36,714 bases of DNA from an uncultured Butyricicoccus sp. (GTDB lineage Bacteria; Bacillota; Clostridia; Oscillospirales; Butyricicoccaceae): positions 1-36,714 of the forward strand of contig CALWUF010000043.1 in the NCBI GenBank assembly GCA_944384655.1. Reading direction: 5' to 3'. The notes beneath the pieces were generated by a model. It did no database searches. It was not told where the DNA came from and worked only from the letters and a program-made list of their open reading frames with translations. Numbering within the stretch: position 1 is the first letter of the stretch; each line of letters starts with the position of its first letter. Shown one piece after another: positions 1-8,122 of this stretch. The translations under genes and the position numbers were made by a program.

Positions 1-2
1 CG

Positions 3-1010
3 ATGGCACGGGCAAAATACCGTTGGGATTCTCTTGCCAAGCCATTGCACGGCCTGGGCGATCTGGAAGATCTTTTGATTCAAATTGCGGGCATCTGTGG
101 TACGGAACGCATAGATTTGCGCCGTAAATGCGTTGTGGTGATGTGTTCGGACAACGGTGTAGTTGAAGAAGGGATTTCACAGACCGGACAGGAAGTGACG
201 GCAATCATTACAGAAAACCTGGCGGCCGGTACATCGACCGTATGCCATATGGCACGTGCGGCGGGTGCAGATGTCATCCCGGTGGATATTGGGGTATCAC
301 GTGAAGTCAGAGGTGACAATATCATCCGTCGGAAGATCGCGTATGGCACAAAAAATTTGTACAGAGAGCCGGCAATGACGCGTGAGCAGGCAGTGCGCGC
401 CATAGAGGTTGGCATTGGAATGGCGTATTGGTGCAAACAGCGGGGATATGATATTGTTGCAACCGGTGAAATGGGCATTGGCAATACAACATCTACGGCG
501 GCAGTTGTTGCGGCATTGCTGCGTGCGCCCGCAGAACTGGTCACTGGACGCGGTTCCGGCTTGACGGCAGCCGGACTGGAAAAGAAAATTCAAGTGGTTA
601 CCGAAGCCTTGGAACAATGGCAGCCGGATCAACAGGATCCGGTGGATATTTTGAGTAAAGTCGGCGGTTTTGATCTGTGTGGTTTGACCGGTTTATTCCT
701 GGGCGGGGCCGCATGCGGATTGCCCATGATTTTGGACGGCGTGATTTCCGGTGCAGCGGCGCTGTGTGCCGCGCGTATGTGTGAGACTGTGCGCGGGTAT
801 CTCATTCCCTCCCATCACACGGCAGAACCTGCGGGTGTACTGATTGAGCAGGCGCTTGGCGTACATCCGCTCATCGACGCACATATGGCATTGGGAGAGG
901 GAACGGGTGCAGTATGCCTGTTCGGACCATTGGATATGGCGGTATCCCTGTACTGCAATGGCAATACATTCGATGACAGCAACATCGAAGCGTATGTGCC
1001 GCTGGTGTAA
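3..1010 (+). CDS. cobT: Nicotinate-nucleotide--dimethylbenzimidazole phosphoribosyltransferase, 5' end cut by window
   Basis: CobT transfers phosphoribose from nicotinate mononucleotide to a lower-ligand base such as dimethylbenzimidazole, giving the alpha-riboside phosphate used in the nucleotide loop of cobalamin. The family signature GEMGIGNTT is at residues 155-163 of the visible protein, and LGEGTGA at 297-303 contains the likely catalytic base Glu299 (equivalent to Glu317 of the Salmonella enzyme, from memory). The visible 335 residues begin with MARAKYRWDSLAKP, which aligns with an internal stretch about 17 residues into known CobT proteins. The ATG at position 3 is therefore probably an internal Met and the true start lies before the window. 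It is the first visible gene of the cobalamin operon, and cobU starts three bases after its stop. Confidence in the family is very high; the start is unresolved. Confidence 0.96.
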   Translation: MARAKYRWDSLAKPLHGLGDLEDLLIQIAGICGTERIDLRRKCVVVMCSDNGVVEEGISQTGQEVTAIITENLAAGTSTVCHMARAAGADVIPVDIGVSREVRGDNIIRRKIAYGTKNLYREPAMTREQAVRAIEVGIGMAYWCKQRGYDIVATGEMGIGNTTSTAAVVAALLRAPAELVTGRGSGLTAAGLEKKIQVVTEALEQWQPDQQDPVDILSKVGGFDLCGLTGLFLGGAACGLPMILDGVISGAAALCAARMCETVRGYLIPSHHTAEPAGVLIEQALGVHPLIDAHMALGEGTGAVCLFGPLDMAVSLYCNGNTFDDSNIEAYVPLV

Positions 1011-1013
1011 GAC

Positions 1014-1550
1014 ATGCTTGTATTGGTGACAGGCGGCGCGGCGAGCGGCAAGTCCGCACTTGCAGAGGATATTGTGTGCCGTCTGGCGCATGGAAAACCG
1101 ATGCTGTATGTTGCGGCGATGGAGCCATATGGCGAGGAGGCGCAGCGGCGCATTATGCGTCATCGTGCGCTGCGGGCAGGCAAGGGCTTTGATACATGCG
1201 AGCATGCGAAACGATTTGACCGGCTGTGCGTGCCAATGGGATATGAGGCTGCATTGTTTGAATGTATGGGCACTGCACTGGCCAATGAATTGTTTTCCCC
1301 TGACGGTGCGAAAGAAAACTGGAAAGACAGCATTTTGTCCGGCGTCGATACGCTGACAAGGGCGTGTTCTCATGTTGTTTTCGTAACCAATGAGGTTTTT
1401 TCCGATGGACGCGCGTATGATGCGGGCACAATGGCATATCTGCACGCGCTCGGACAGCTCAATCAGTTGTTGGCACAGCGGGCAGATGCCGTGTTGGAAA
1501 GTGTATGCGGCATCCCGGTGACGATGAAAGGAAGCGCAAATTTTGGGTGA
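1014..1550 (+). CDS. cobU: Adenosylcobinamide kinase / adenosylcobinamide-phosphate guanylyltransferase, clostridial form
   Basis: CobU phosphorylates adenosylcobinamide and then transfers GMP to it, giving adenosylcobinamide-GDP, the substrate of CobS next door. The protein has 178 residues. The P-loop GGAASGKS is at 7-14, and RRIMRHRALR at 45-54 includes His50, which matches the GMP-accepting histidine (His46 in Salmonella CobU). The region that usually reads NEVGxGIVP here reads NEVFSDG, followed by a variant helix ending in LNQLLAQRAD. I recall this variant from clostridial CobU proteins. The gene starts three bases after cobT and overlaps cobS by eight bases. A second, shorter CobU-like gene lies after cobS, so the kinase and transferase work could be shared between the two; that is inference. 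Confidence 0.9.
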   Translation: MLVLVTGGAASGKSALAEDIVCRLAHGKPMLYVAAMEPYGEEAQRRIMRHRALRAGKGFDTCEHAKRFDRLCVPMGYEAALFECMGTALANELFSPDGAKENWKDSILSGVDTLTRACSHVVFVTNEVFSDGRAYDAGTMAYLHALGQLNQLLAQRADAVLESVCGIPVTMKGSANFG

Positions 1551-2316
1551 CATTTGGAGTGGATTGCTGGTGGCATTCGGATTGTATTCCGCGCTCCCCT
1601 TGCCACAGGTGGAATGGAAAAAGAATACGATGCGCTTTGCACTGATTTTCCTTCCGTTGATCGGTATATTGGTGGGCGTATGCCAGCTTGCCTGGTTATG
1701 GCTAGCACAGGTGTGGACGATACATGTGATGTTGTACGCAGCGGGAGCGGTGCTGATCCCTGTTGCACTGACCGGTGGAATTCATCTGGATGGGTTTACG
1801 GATACCTGTGATGCACTGTGTTCCTATGGCGACAGGGAAAAACGGTTGGCGATTCTCAAAGATCCGCATGTGGGTGCCTTCGGTGTGCTGTGGCTGCTCA
1901 TGCTGTTGTTGATGCAGTTCGGTTTGTTTGCACAACTGTATGATGCGCCGGGATGTGCCGCATTGCTGGGTATGGGCTATGCCATGGCGCGTGCCATGGG
2001 CGGACATATGATCGTCGCACAGCCGTGTGCAAAGGATTCCGGTTTGGCGCGGCTGTTTTCTGACAATGCAGAGAAAACCATTGTGGCGCATGCGATGTGT
2101 ATCTGGATGTTTGTGTGTGCCGTAGGTCTTGTCACTATAAGTCGATGGTTTGGCGTGCTGGCAGTTTGCGCGGCATTGGTATTTTTTGTGTACCATATCG
2201 GCAAATGCCGGAGAATTTTTGGCGGCATTACAGGTGATTTGTGCGGCATGTGCATCACCCTATGTGAAACCCTTGTATTGGTCACAGCCGTCATTGGCGG
2301 ATTATGCCTGCGATAA
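1543..2316 (+). CDS. cobS: Adenosylcobinamide-GDP ribazoletransferase (cobalamin synthase)
   Basis: CobS is an integral membrane enzyme joining adenosylcobinamide-GDP to alpha-ribazole phosphate (or alpha-ribazole), the last assembly step of the nucleotide loop. The 257-residue protein is very hydrophobic, with several membrane helices. It carries the family motif GGIHLDGFTDTCDA at about 78-91 and KDPHVGAFG at 106-114, which hold the Mg-binding acidic residues. I chose the TTG at 1543 because AAAGGAAG lies about nine bases upstream, inside the end of cobU, and translation from there gives the normal CobS N-terminus with no ATG nearby. The eight-base overlap with cobU suggests translational coupling. 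The family call is firm; the non-ATG start is likely but not proven. Confidence 0.94.
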   Translation: MGDIWSGLLVAFGLYSALPLPQVEWKKNTMRFALIFLPLIGILVGVCQLAWLWLAQVWTIHVMLYAAGAVLIPVALTGGIHLDGFTDTCDALCSYGDREKRLAILKDPHVGAFGVLWLLMLLLMQFGLFAQLYDAPGCAALLGMGYAMARAMGGHMIVAQPCAKDSGLARLFSDNAEKTIVAHAMCIWMFVCAVGLVTISRWFGVLAVCAALVFFVYHIGKCRRIFGGITGDLCGMCITLCETLVLVTAVIGGLCLR

Positions 2317-2347
2317 GGCGATTTTATCAACAGGAGAGACAAAAATC

Positions 2348-2671
2348 ATGACAATTTTAATTGTCGGAGGCATGGCACAGGGGAAACGTGAATTTGCACG
2401 CCGTTTGTCGCCGGAAACCGAAATGATAGACAATTTACAGGATATTGTGCGGCAGGCATTGGAGACCGGAAAACCTGTACCACAGGCATCGGAATTTTTG
2501 GGAAAAACCGTCATTTGTACGGAACTGGGCTGTGGGATTGTCCCCATGGATGCAGAAGAACGTGAATGGCGTGAACAGACCGGGCGATTGTGCTGTGATC
2601 TCGCGGCGCAGGCAGATCGTGTATATCGCGTGAGCTGCGGGATTGCACAATGTATCAAGGGGGCGTCATGA
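2348..2671 (+). CDS. Short CobU-like P-loop protein
   Basis: This 107-residue protein looks like a CobU with the middle removed. A P-loop-like GGMAQGKR is at 7-14, with Arg where CobU normally has Ser or Thr after the Lys. The second half, with CTELGCGIVPMDAEER and then GRLCCDLAAQADRVYRV, matches the C-terminal NEVGxGIVP...GRxxxxLAxxADxVYxV part of classical CobU. The central part carrying the RIxxHRxxR guanylylation histidine is absent. I chose the ATG at 2348 because it gives the P-loop start typical of the family; an open frame continues upstream inside cobS but does not look like protein. The last four bases overlap cbiB (ATGA). Its role is unknown: it may be an accessory partial kinase or a regulator of cobinamide salvage. 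It is clearly inside the operon, so an active role there is plausible. Confidence 0.8.
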   Translation: MTILIVGGMAQGKREFARRLSPETEMIDNLQDIVRQALETGKPVPQASEFLGKTVICTELGCGIVPMDAEEREWREQTGRLCCDLAAQADRVYRVSCGIAQCIKGAS

Positions 2672-3633
2672 GCATTGTTGCAGCAGTTCTGCTGGGTTTT
2701 TTGATTGACTGTGTGCTCGGAGATCCGGAACGGTTGTGGCATCCCATTTGCGGCATCGGTTCTATGATTTCTTTTTGGACAAAACGTCTGCGCAGGTGGT
2801 TTCCGGATACCAAGCGCGGGCAATTTTGCGCAGGCATATGGTTGTGGCTGCTCGTGGTGGTGCCTTCCTGGCTGATTCCATTTATGATGTTATATATTGC
2901 GGGATGGATTCATCCTGTTGTTCGATTTACATTGGAAACGGTGTTCTGTTGGCAGATTTTTGCGGCAAAATCGCTGAAACTTGCGGCATTGCGCGTATAT
3001 GATGCATTGAAGGCGGGAGATTTGCCGCTTGCACGCACGTATGTCTCATGGATTGTCGGGCGTGATACCGCAGCATTGACTGCGGAACAGGTCACAAAAG
3101 CAACGGTAGAAACGGTTGCAGAAAATACGAGCGATGGTATCATTGCACCGCTGTTCTTTCTGTTGCTGGGCGGTGCGCCGCTCGGTTTTGCATATAAAGC
3201 GGTCAATACATTGGATTCCATGGTCGGTTATAAAAATGATGAATTTTTATATTTTGGACGGTTTTCTGCCAGGATGGACGATATATGGAATTTTATTCCG
3301 GCACGTCTGAGTGGGCTGTTGTTTGTCGTGGGTGCAAAGCCTGCGGGATTGGACATGTCTGGCGCATGGCATTGTTTCCGGCGTGACCGGCTCAAACATG
3401 CCAGCCCGAATTCCGCACAGACGGAATCCGCCTGTGCGGGTGCGCTCGGCGTACAGCTCGCGGGCAATGCATATTATTTTGGCAAGTTGTATCAAAAGCC
3501 TACATTGGGGGATGCACTGCGTCCGATTGAACCGGAAGACATTGTGCGAACCAATGGATTGATGATGTGGGCATCGGTGTTTGCTGTTGTCCTGCTGTGT
3601 GTCCTGCGCGCGGCGATTGTAACAGTATGTTGA
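2668..3633 (+). CDS. cbiB: Adenosylcobinamide-phosphate synthase CbiB
   Basis: CbiB (called CobD in Pseudomonas) attaches (R)-1-amino-2-propanol phosphate to adenosylcobyric acid. The protein has 321 residues, normal for the family, and several membrane helices. It shows the typical N-terminal FLIDCVLGDPERLWHP at about 11-26, then TVAENTSDGIIAPLFF and KAVNTLDSMVGYKN, which are strongly conserved in CbiB. The ATG at 2668 overlaps the previous stop as ATGA and has AGGGGG seven bases upstream; an in-frame ATG at 2650 lies inside the previous gene and has no good site. Its substrate amine comes from CobD, encoded next, and the acid from CobQ, encoded after that, so the order follows the chemistry. 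The membrane location fits co-localisation with CobS. Confidence 0.95.
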   Translation: MSIVAAVLLGFLIDCVLGDPERLWHPICGIGSMISFWTKRLRRWFPDTKRGQFCAGIWLWLLVVVPSWLIPFMMLYIAGWIHPVVRFTLETVFCWQIFAAKSLKLAALRVYDALKAGDLPLARTYVSWIVGRDTAALTAEQVTKATVETVAENTSDGIIAPLFFLLLGGAPLGFAYKAVNTLDSMVGYKNDEFLYFGRFSARMDDIWNFIPARLSGLLFVVGAKPAGLDMSGAWHCFRRDRLKHASPNSAQTESACAGALGVQLAGNAYYFGKLYQKPTLGDALRPIEPEDIVRTNGLMMWASVFAVVLLCVLRAAIVTVC

Positions 3634-3649
3634 AAGGTGGGAGGATGGA

Positions 3650-4768
3650 ATGACGGAAAGCAGGCATGGCGGCGATATTTACGCTGAGGATGTGAAGGGA
3701 GAGCCGTTGGATTTTTCCGCAAGCATCAATCCGCTCGGCATGCCGGAAGAGATTTTGCATGCGGCACAGGAGGCGCTCACCCACAGCATACATTATCCCG
3801 ATCCCCTGTGCCGCAGGTTGCGCACGGCAATTGCCGCGCGGGAAGGCGTGATGGCAGAGCAGATATTTTGCGGCGGCGGCGCGGCGGATGTGCTATTCCG
3901 GCTGATGCTCGCCTTGAAGCCGGGAAAAATCCTGTTACCTGCACCGACGTTCGGAGAGTATGCCCAGGCTGCGGCGCTGGCAGGCAGTGAGGTTGTCCGT
4001 GTACCACTGGATGAAAGCAGCAATTTCGATGTGGAAGAGGGGTTTTGGGATGTGCTCACGCCCGATATTGATGCAGTGATTTTATGCAATCCCAATAATC
4101 CGACCGGGCGGGTCGTATCAAAATGGCTGGTGAAGAAAGGAATGGAACGCTGTGCACAGGTCGGTGCGACGTTGATTGTTGATGAATGTTTCCATGATTT
4201 TCTTGACGAGCCGGAGCATGTGGTCATGACGGATTGTTTGCCAGATCATCGCAATTTGGTTTTGCTGCGGTCGTTTACCAAATTGTATGCCATGCCGGGT
4301 ATTCGCGTCGGCTATTGTCTGTCATCCAATATCGGATTGCTTGTAGATATGTATCACACGGGTGCGCCGTGGTCGGTGTCTGTGGTTGCACAGGCGTGCG
4401 GCATCCGGGCGGCACAGGATACCGAATATCCGGCGCGCACCCGCACATATATTTCCCAACAGCGCACGCAATTGGAAAACAGCCTGCGTGAGCTGGGTTT
4501 TTTTGTGATACCCAGCGCGGCAAATTTTGTGTTGTTCCGCAATGATGATATAAAAAACCTCGAGGAAAAAATGCGTCGGCGCGGGATTTTGATCCGCTCA
4601 TGTGCGAACTTTGAGGGGCTGAATGCCCGGTGGTTCCGCGTGGCAGTGCGCACAGAAGCGGAAAACTTTGTGTTGCTGCACGCATTGCGGGAATTGAAAA
4701 ACGGTGGATCACAAGAGGGTACATGCCCGGGAAGAAAGCAGGTGGAACAAAACCAATGGCAAAAGTAA
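3650..4768 (+). CDS. cobD: L-threonine-O-3-phosphate decarboxylase, PLP-dependent
   Basis: CobD decarboxylates threonine phosphate to (R)-1-amino-2-propanol O-2-phosphate, the linker attached by CbiB. The 372-residue protein is a fold-type I aminotransferase relative of histidinol-phosphate aminotransferase. It shows an N-terminal [10 protein letters not shown] at 21-30 typical of CobD, NPNNPTG at 147-153, the cofactor Asp178 in [10 protein letters not shown], and [15 protein letters not shown] at 208-222 with the PLP Lys at 211. The ATG at 3650 has GGGAGG five bases upstream. The tail after about residue 350 is hydrophilic and overlaps cobQ by 13 bases. HisC is the main alternative, but the SASINPLG start and the neighbours favour CobD strongly. 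Confidence 0.93.
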   Translation: MTESRHGGDIYAEDVKGEPLDFSASINPLGMPEEILHAAQEALTHSIHYPDPLCRRLRTAIAAREGVMAEQIFCGGGAADVLFRLMLALKPGKILLPAPTFGEYAQAAALAGSEVVRVPLDESSNFDVEEGFWDVLTPDIDAVILCNPNNPTGRVVSKWLVKKGMERCAQVGATLIVDECFHDFLDEPEHVVMTDCLPDHRNLVLLRSFTKLYAMPGIRVGYCLSSNIGLLVDMYHTGAPWSVSVVAQACGIRAAQDTEYPARTRTYISQQRTQLENSLRELGFFVIPSAANFVLFRNDDIKNLEEKMRRRGILIRSCANFEGLNARWFRVAVRTEAENFVLLHALRELKNGGSQEGTCPGRKQVEQNQWQK

Positions 4769-6255
4769 TTATGGTGCAGGGTACGACGTCCAATGCGGGC
4801 AAAAGTCTGACGGTTGCGGCATTGTGCCGCATTTTGAAACAGGATGGTTTGCGTGTCGCGCCGTTTAAATCGCAGAATATGGCGCTCAATTCCTTTATCA
4901 CAGCAGAGGGCGCAGAGATGGGACGCGCACAGGTGATGCAGGCGGAGGCCGCTGGAATTGCGCCGGATGTTCGCATGAATCCAATTTTGCTCAAGCCGAC
5001 AAGCAATTGCGGTTCACAGGTCATTGTAAACGGAAATGTGCGCGGCACAATGTCTGCGAAGGAATATTATGCATATAAAAAGCAGTTGATACCGGACATT
5101 TTGGCGGCATATAACAGTCTTGCGGCGGAATATGATGTCATTGTCATTGAGGGCGCAGGAAGCCCGGCGGAAATCAACCTGCGGGAAAATGACATTGTCA
5201 ACATGGGTATGGCAGAGATGGCAGATGCACCGGTTGTGTTGGTCGCAGATATTGATCGCGGCGGTGTGTTTGCGTCGCTGTATGGTACGGTCGAGCTGCT
5301 TGAACCGCAGGAACGCACCCGTATCAAAGGTTTGATTGTCAATAAATTCCGCGGAGATGTAAATATTTTAAAACCTGGTCTGGATATCATGGAGCAGCGG
5401 TTGCACATTCCGTTTGTCGGCGTCATACCCTATTTATCTCTCGACCTGGACGATGAAGACAGCTTGTCCGAACGGTTACATGCTGATCAGCATGCAGCGT
5501 TGATTGACATTGCAGTTATCCGCATACCGCGCATATCCAATTTTACCGATTTTGCGCCATTGGAGCGTATGCCAGGCGTATGTGTGCGCTATATTTCGCG
5601 TGTACACGAACTCAAACATCCTGATTTGATTATATTGCCAGGCAGTAAAAACACGATGGATGATCTCAAATGGATGAGACAGAACGGCATGGAAGCGGCC
5701 ATTCGCAAGTATGTGTCGGCGGGAAATCCTGTGTTTGGCATATGCGGCGGCTATCAAATGATGGGATTGACGCTCGCTGATCCGGACGGCGTTGAGGCGG
5801 GCGGTACAATGGATGGCATGGGGCTGTTGCCGACGCATACGATATTCTGTGCGGACAAGACAACGACGCAGGTATGCGGTACCTTTGAAACGGTACATGG
5901 TTTGTTTTCCGGATTGTCCGGCACGGCATTTGACGGCTATGAAATTCATATGGGCGAAACGACATATGAACCGGGCGCAAAGCCGTTGACGCATGTCATG
6001 CGCGGCGGGGTGACAGTCGCTGATGGCGCACAAGACGGCGTATGCTGCGGCACATATGTGCACGGGATCTTTGACTGCGAAGCGGTCAGCCGGGCATTGA
6101 TCTGTGCACTGCTCACACGGCGTGGATTGTCGGACGCTGATGTTTCCAGTTTTGATACACAGGCATACAAACAACAGCAATATGATGCGCTGGCGGATGC
6201 GGTACGGTGCGCGTTGGATATGCAGGCAATTTACCGCATATTGAATGGAGAATGA
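4756..6255 (+). CDS. cobQ: Adenosylcobyric acid synthase (glutamine-hydrolysing)
   Basis: CobQ (CbiP) amidates four side chains of adenosylcobyrinic acid a,c-diamide using glutamine and ATP. The 499-residue protein has the expected two parts. An N-terminal P-loop ligase domain starts [17 protein letters not shown]. The C-terminal class I glutamine amidotransferase domain carries the nucleophile Cys330 in [11 protein letters not shown] and His437 in [10 protein letters not shown] chose the ATG at 4756, which gives the standard family N-terminus, although it lies within the end of cobD. An ATG at 4723 with AGAGGG close upstream would add eleven residues and cannot be excluded. The product feeds CbiB. 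Identity is certain from length, domain order and motifs. Confidence 0.95.
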   Translation: MAKVIMVQGTTSNAGKSLTVAALCRILKQDGLRVAPFKSQNMALNSFITAEGAEMGRAQVMQAEAAGIAPDVRMNPILLKPTSNCGSQVIVNGNVRGTMSAKEYYAYKKQLIPDILAAYNSLAAEYDVIVIEGAGSPAEINLRENDIVNMGMAEMADAPVVLVADIDRGGVFASLYGTVELLEPQERTRIKGLIVNKFRGDVNILKPGLDIMEQRLHIPFVGVIPYLSLDLDDEDSLSERLHADQHAALIDIAVIRIPRISNFTDFAPLERMPGVCVRYISRVHELKHPDLIILPGSKNTMDDLKWMRQNGMEAAIRKYVSAGNPVFGICGGYQMMGLTLADPDGVEAGGTMDGMGLLPTHTIFCADKTTTQVCGTFETVHGLFSGLSGTAFDGYEIHMGETTYEPGAKPLTHVMRGGVTVADGAQDGVCCGTYVHGIFDCEAVSRALICALLTRRGLSDADVSSFDTQAYKQQQYDALADAVRCALDMQAIYRILNGE

Positions 6256-6256
6256 T

Positions 6257-6778
6257 ATGGAACAAGGTTTGATTCATATTTATTGCGGCGATGGCAAGGG
6301 CAAAACAACCTGTGCGTTTGGTCTGGCGCTGCGCTGTGCAGGCTGTGGTTATCCCGTGCGCATTGTACAGTTCCTCAAAGGTGGTGAGACCGGGGAGGTG
6401 TGTGCAATACAGCAGTTCCCCAATGTGGAACTGCTGCGCGCCAAACAGGGCACAAAATTCACGTTCCAGATGAATGGGGAAGAGCGGATCCAGGCGGCGC
6501 GCGAACATGCGGCGCTGCTGGACCGGGCGTTTGAACATGTCGAGCATGTGCGCATGTTGGTGCTGGATGAGATTATGGCGGCGTGCAGCATGGGGATGGT
6601 GGATGAAGATCATCTCGTCGATCTGCTGCGTCACAGACCATCGGGGGTGGAAATTGTGATGACCGGGAGGAATCCATCCGATCGTCTGGTGGAGATGGCG
6701 GACTATGTGACAGAAATGCAAAAAGTCAAACATCCATATGAACAGGGCGTGAAGGCGCGCCGTGGTATTGAGAGGTGA
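6257..6778 (+). CDS. cobO: Cob(I)yrinic acid a,c-diamide adenosyltransferase, CobA/CobO/BtuR family
   Basis: This enzyme adds the 5'-deoxyadenosyl group from ATP to cob(I)alamin or its corrinoid precursors, in both de novo synthesis and salvage. The 173-residue protein has the family P-loop GDGKGKTT at about 11-18 followed by FGLALR, a Walker-B-like LVLDEIM, and the C-terminal VKHPYEQGVKARRGIE signature. I chose the ATG at 6257 because GGAG ends six bases before it. An ATG at 6245 would overlap cobQ and add four residues. The one-base gap after cobQ implies translational coupling. The family is the BtuR type rather than PduO or EutT. Confidence 0.94.
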   Translation: MEQGLIHIYCGDGKGKTTCAFGLALRCAGCGYPVRIVQFLKGGETGEVCAIQQFPNVELLRAKQGTKFTFQMNGEERIQAAREHAALLDRAFEHVEHVRMLVLDEIMAACSMGMVDEDHLVDLLRHRPSGVEIVMTGRNPSDRLVEMADYVTEMQKVKHPYEQGVKARRGIER

Positions 6779-6782
6779 AAAT

Positions 6783-7424
6783 ATGGACAAGATGGAATAT
6801 GTAAAACCGACAGATATCGAAAAGCGCAGCTTTGCGATCATTACGCAGGAACTGGGCAGCCGCACGTTTCCGCCGGAGATTGCACCGGTGGTCAAGCGTG
6901 TGATCCATACCACAGCAGATTTTGATTATGCAGACAATCTGGTATTTTCTGAGGGTGTGGTTGCACGGGCGTTGAAAGCGATTCCATGTGGCGCACACAT
7001 TGTCACAGATACCAACATGGTTAAAGCCGGGATCAACAAAAAGATTTTGGCGCAATTTGGCGGAGAGGTACATTGTTTTGTGGCGGATGAGGATGTGACG
7101 GCGGAGGCAAAGGCGCGCGGCGTGACGCGCTCCACCGTGTCGATGGAACGCGCCGCCGAACTGGATGTACCGCTGATTTTTGCCATTGGCAATGCGCCGA
7201 CTGCGCTGGTGGAGATCCGCCGCCTGATCGATGCAGGAACATTGTCGCCAGAATTGGTTATCGGTGTGCCGGTCGGCTTTGTCAATGTTGTGGAATCGAA
7301 AGAATTGATTGTGAAATCGAGCGTGCCATATATCGTGGCGTGTGGGCGCAAAGGTGGCAGTACTGTGGCAGCGGCGATTGTCAATGCGCTGCTGTATCAA
7401 CTGGTGAGTCGCGAGGGATTTTAA
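6783..7424 (+). CDS. cbiC: Cobalt-precorrin-8 / precorrin-8X methylmutase
   Basis: CbiC (CobH) moves a methyl group from C-11 to C-12 of the corrin ring to give hydrogenobyrinic or cobyrinic acid. The 213-residue length is normal. The segment RVIHTTADFDYADNLVFS at about 39-56 contains His42, the match to the catalytic His43 of CobH, and VIGVPVGFVNVVESKE near the C-terminus is typical. The ATG at 6783 has GAGAGG about seven bases upstream and lies four bases after cobO. It is the only ring-construction gene visible; the others are presumably upstream of the window or elsewhere. It ends two bases before the convergent gene on the other strand. Confidence 0.93.
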   Translation: MDKMEYVKPTDIEKRSFAIITQELGSRTFPPEIAPVVKRVIHTTADFDYADNLVFSEGVVARALKAIPCGAHIVTDTNMVKAGINKKILAQFGGEVHCFVADEDVTAEAKARGVTRSTVSMERAAELDVPLIFAIGNAPTALVEIRRLIDAGTLSPELVIGVPVGFVNVVESKELIVKSSVPYIVACGRKGGSTVAAAIVNALLYQLVSREGF

Positions 7425-7426
7425 CA

Positions 7427-7726
7427 TTATAATCCCAACAGCAGGAAAATTCCCGCGAGGATGAGCAGGTCATGGTCGATATTGCCCTCATCGTCCTTGA
7501 GCAGGAACAGCAGGATGAGTAGGACAAGCAGGGTGTTGTCATCCAACAGCTTGCTGAGACCACCTTCCTTGCCAAGCAGATTGCTGAGGGAAGACAGCAG
7601 TCCGCCGCCGCTGTTGTCCTTTGCTTTGCAGGATTCGTGGTCGTCCCGGTCCGGGCGGCAGTCGCGATGCGGCTCCGGTTTCTGCGGTTCATGCGGACAG
7701 GTGTTTTGCAGATAACGGTTGTACAC
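7427..7726 (-). CDS. Small protein of unknown function with hydrophobic C-terminal half
   Basis: I do not recognise a named family with certainty. The 99-residue protein has a polar, Cys- and His-containing N-terminus (CPHEPQKPEPHRDCRPD), a Gly/Ser/Leu linker around GGGLLSSLSNLLGKEGG, and two leucine-rich stretches (LLVLLILLFLL and LLILAGIFLLLGL) separated by KDDEGNIDHD. Short leucine-rich proteins with this end pattern occur near similar genes in clostridia, from memory, but I know of no function. The start is GTG at 7724-7726, supported by AGGAGG eight bases upstream. It is the last gene of a three-gene minus-strand unit and its stop is two bases from the convergent cbiC stop. The leucine stretches are short for full membrane spans, so membrane association is likely but not shown. 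Confidence 0.7.
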   Translation of the reverse strand: MYNRYLQNTCPHEPQKPEPHRDCRPDRDDHESCKAKDNSGGGLLSSLSNLLGKEGGLSKLLDDNTLLVLLILLFLLKDDEGNIDHDLLILAGIFLLLGL

Positions 7727-7729
7727 GGG

Positions 7730-8119
7730 TCAGACCTCCTTCTGGCATAACTGCGGCAGAAGCTGTCCGGCGGCGGACTGTGCCATGCGTGCGGCGGACA
7801 GAATGTGTTCGGCGCGGTCGATCTGTGCACAGGTCTGCGCCGAGAGAAAGGGTCGGAGCGCATGGAGCAGACGGGAACGTTCCGGACAGAGCGAACCATG
7901 GCTGCTCTGCGCGATTGCGGAAATCGCAGGCAGGGCACGGCGCATGAAGGCGGCAGTTGGATCATCTCCACCTGCAGCGGGAAGCTCCGGATTTTTCTGT
8001 ACAGGCAGTGCATCCGTTGATGTGTCTGTACCGCTCATCAATTGGGATGCAATGCCCGCCAATTTCTGCATGGTCTCCGGATCATTGAGCAGGGAAGACA
8101 ACATGTCGGAGGATTCCAT
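7730..8119 (-). CDS. Hypothetical helical protein, middle gene of a three-gene unit
   Basis: This 129-residue protein is not assigned. It begins with a helical MLSSLLNDPETMQKLAGIASQLMSG, then has a low-complexity Pro/Ala/Asp linker (about 30-55), then a second helical part with AISAIAQSSHGSLCPERSR, LLHALRPFLS and a Leu/Ala-rich end. There is no signal peptide and no long membrane segment. From memory, clostridial proteins with the pattern of a short 'LLNDPExMxKL' start followed by 'LLxALRPxL' occur beside the leucine-rich protein encoded downstream; no role is established. It is three bases downstream of the first gene of the unit and three bases upstream of the last one, which indicates one transcript and perhaps one complex. 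Confidence 0.7.
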   Translation of the reverse strand: MESSDMLSSLLNDPETMQKLAGIASQLMSGTDTSTDALPVQKNPELPAAGGDDPTAAFMRRALPAISAIAQSSHGSLCPERSRLLHALRPFLSAQTCAQIDRAEHILSAARMAQSAAGQLLPQLCQKEV

Positions 8120-8122
8120 GGT

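Noticed and set aside
4275..5048. Long open frame on the minus strand opposite cobD-cobQ
   Set aside because: It lies antisense to two clearly identified genes, has no family-like motifs or ribosome site, and reflects third-position bias of the real genes.
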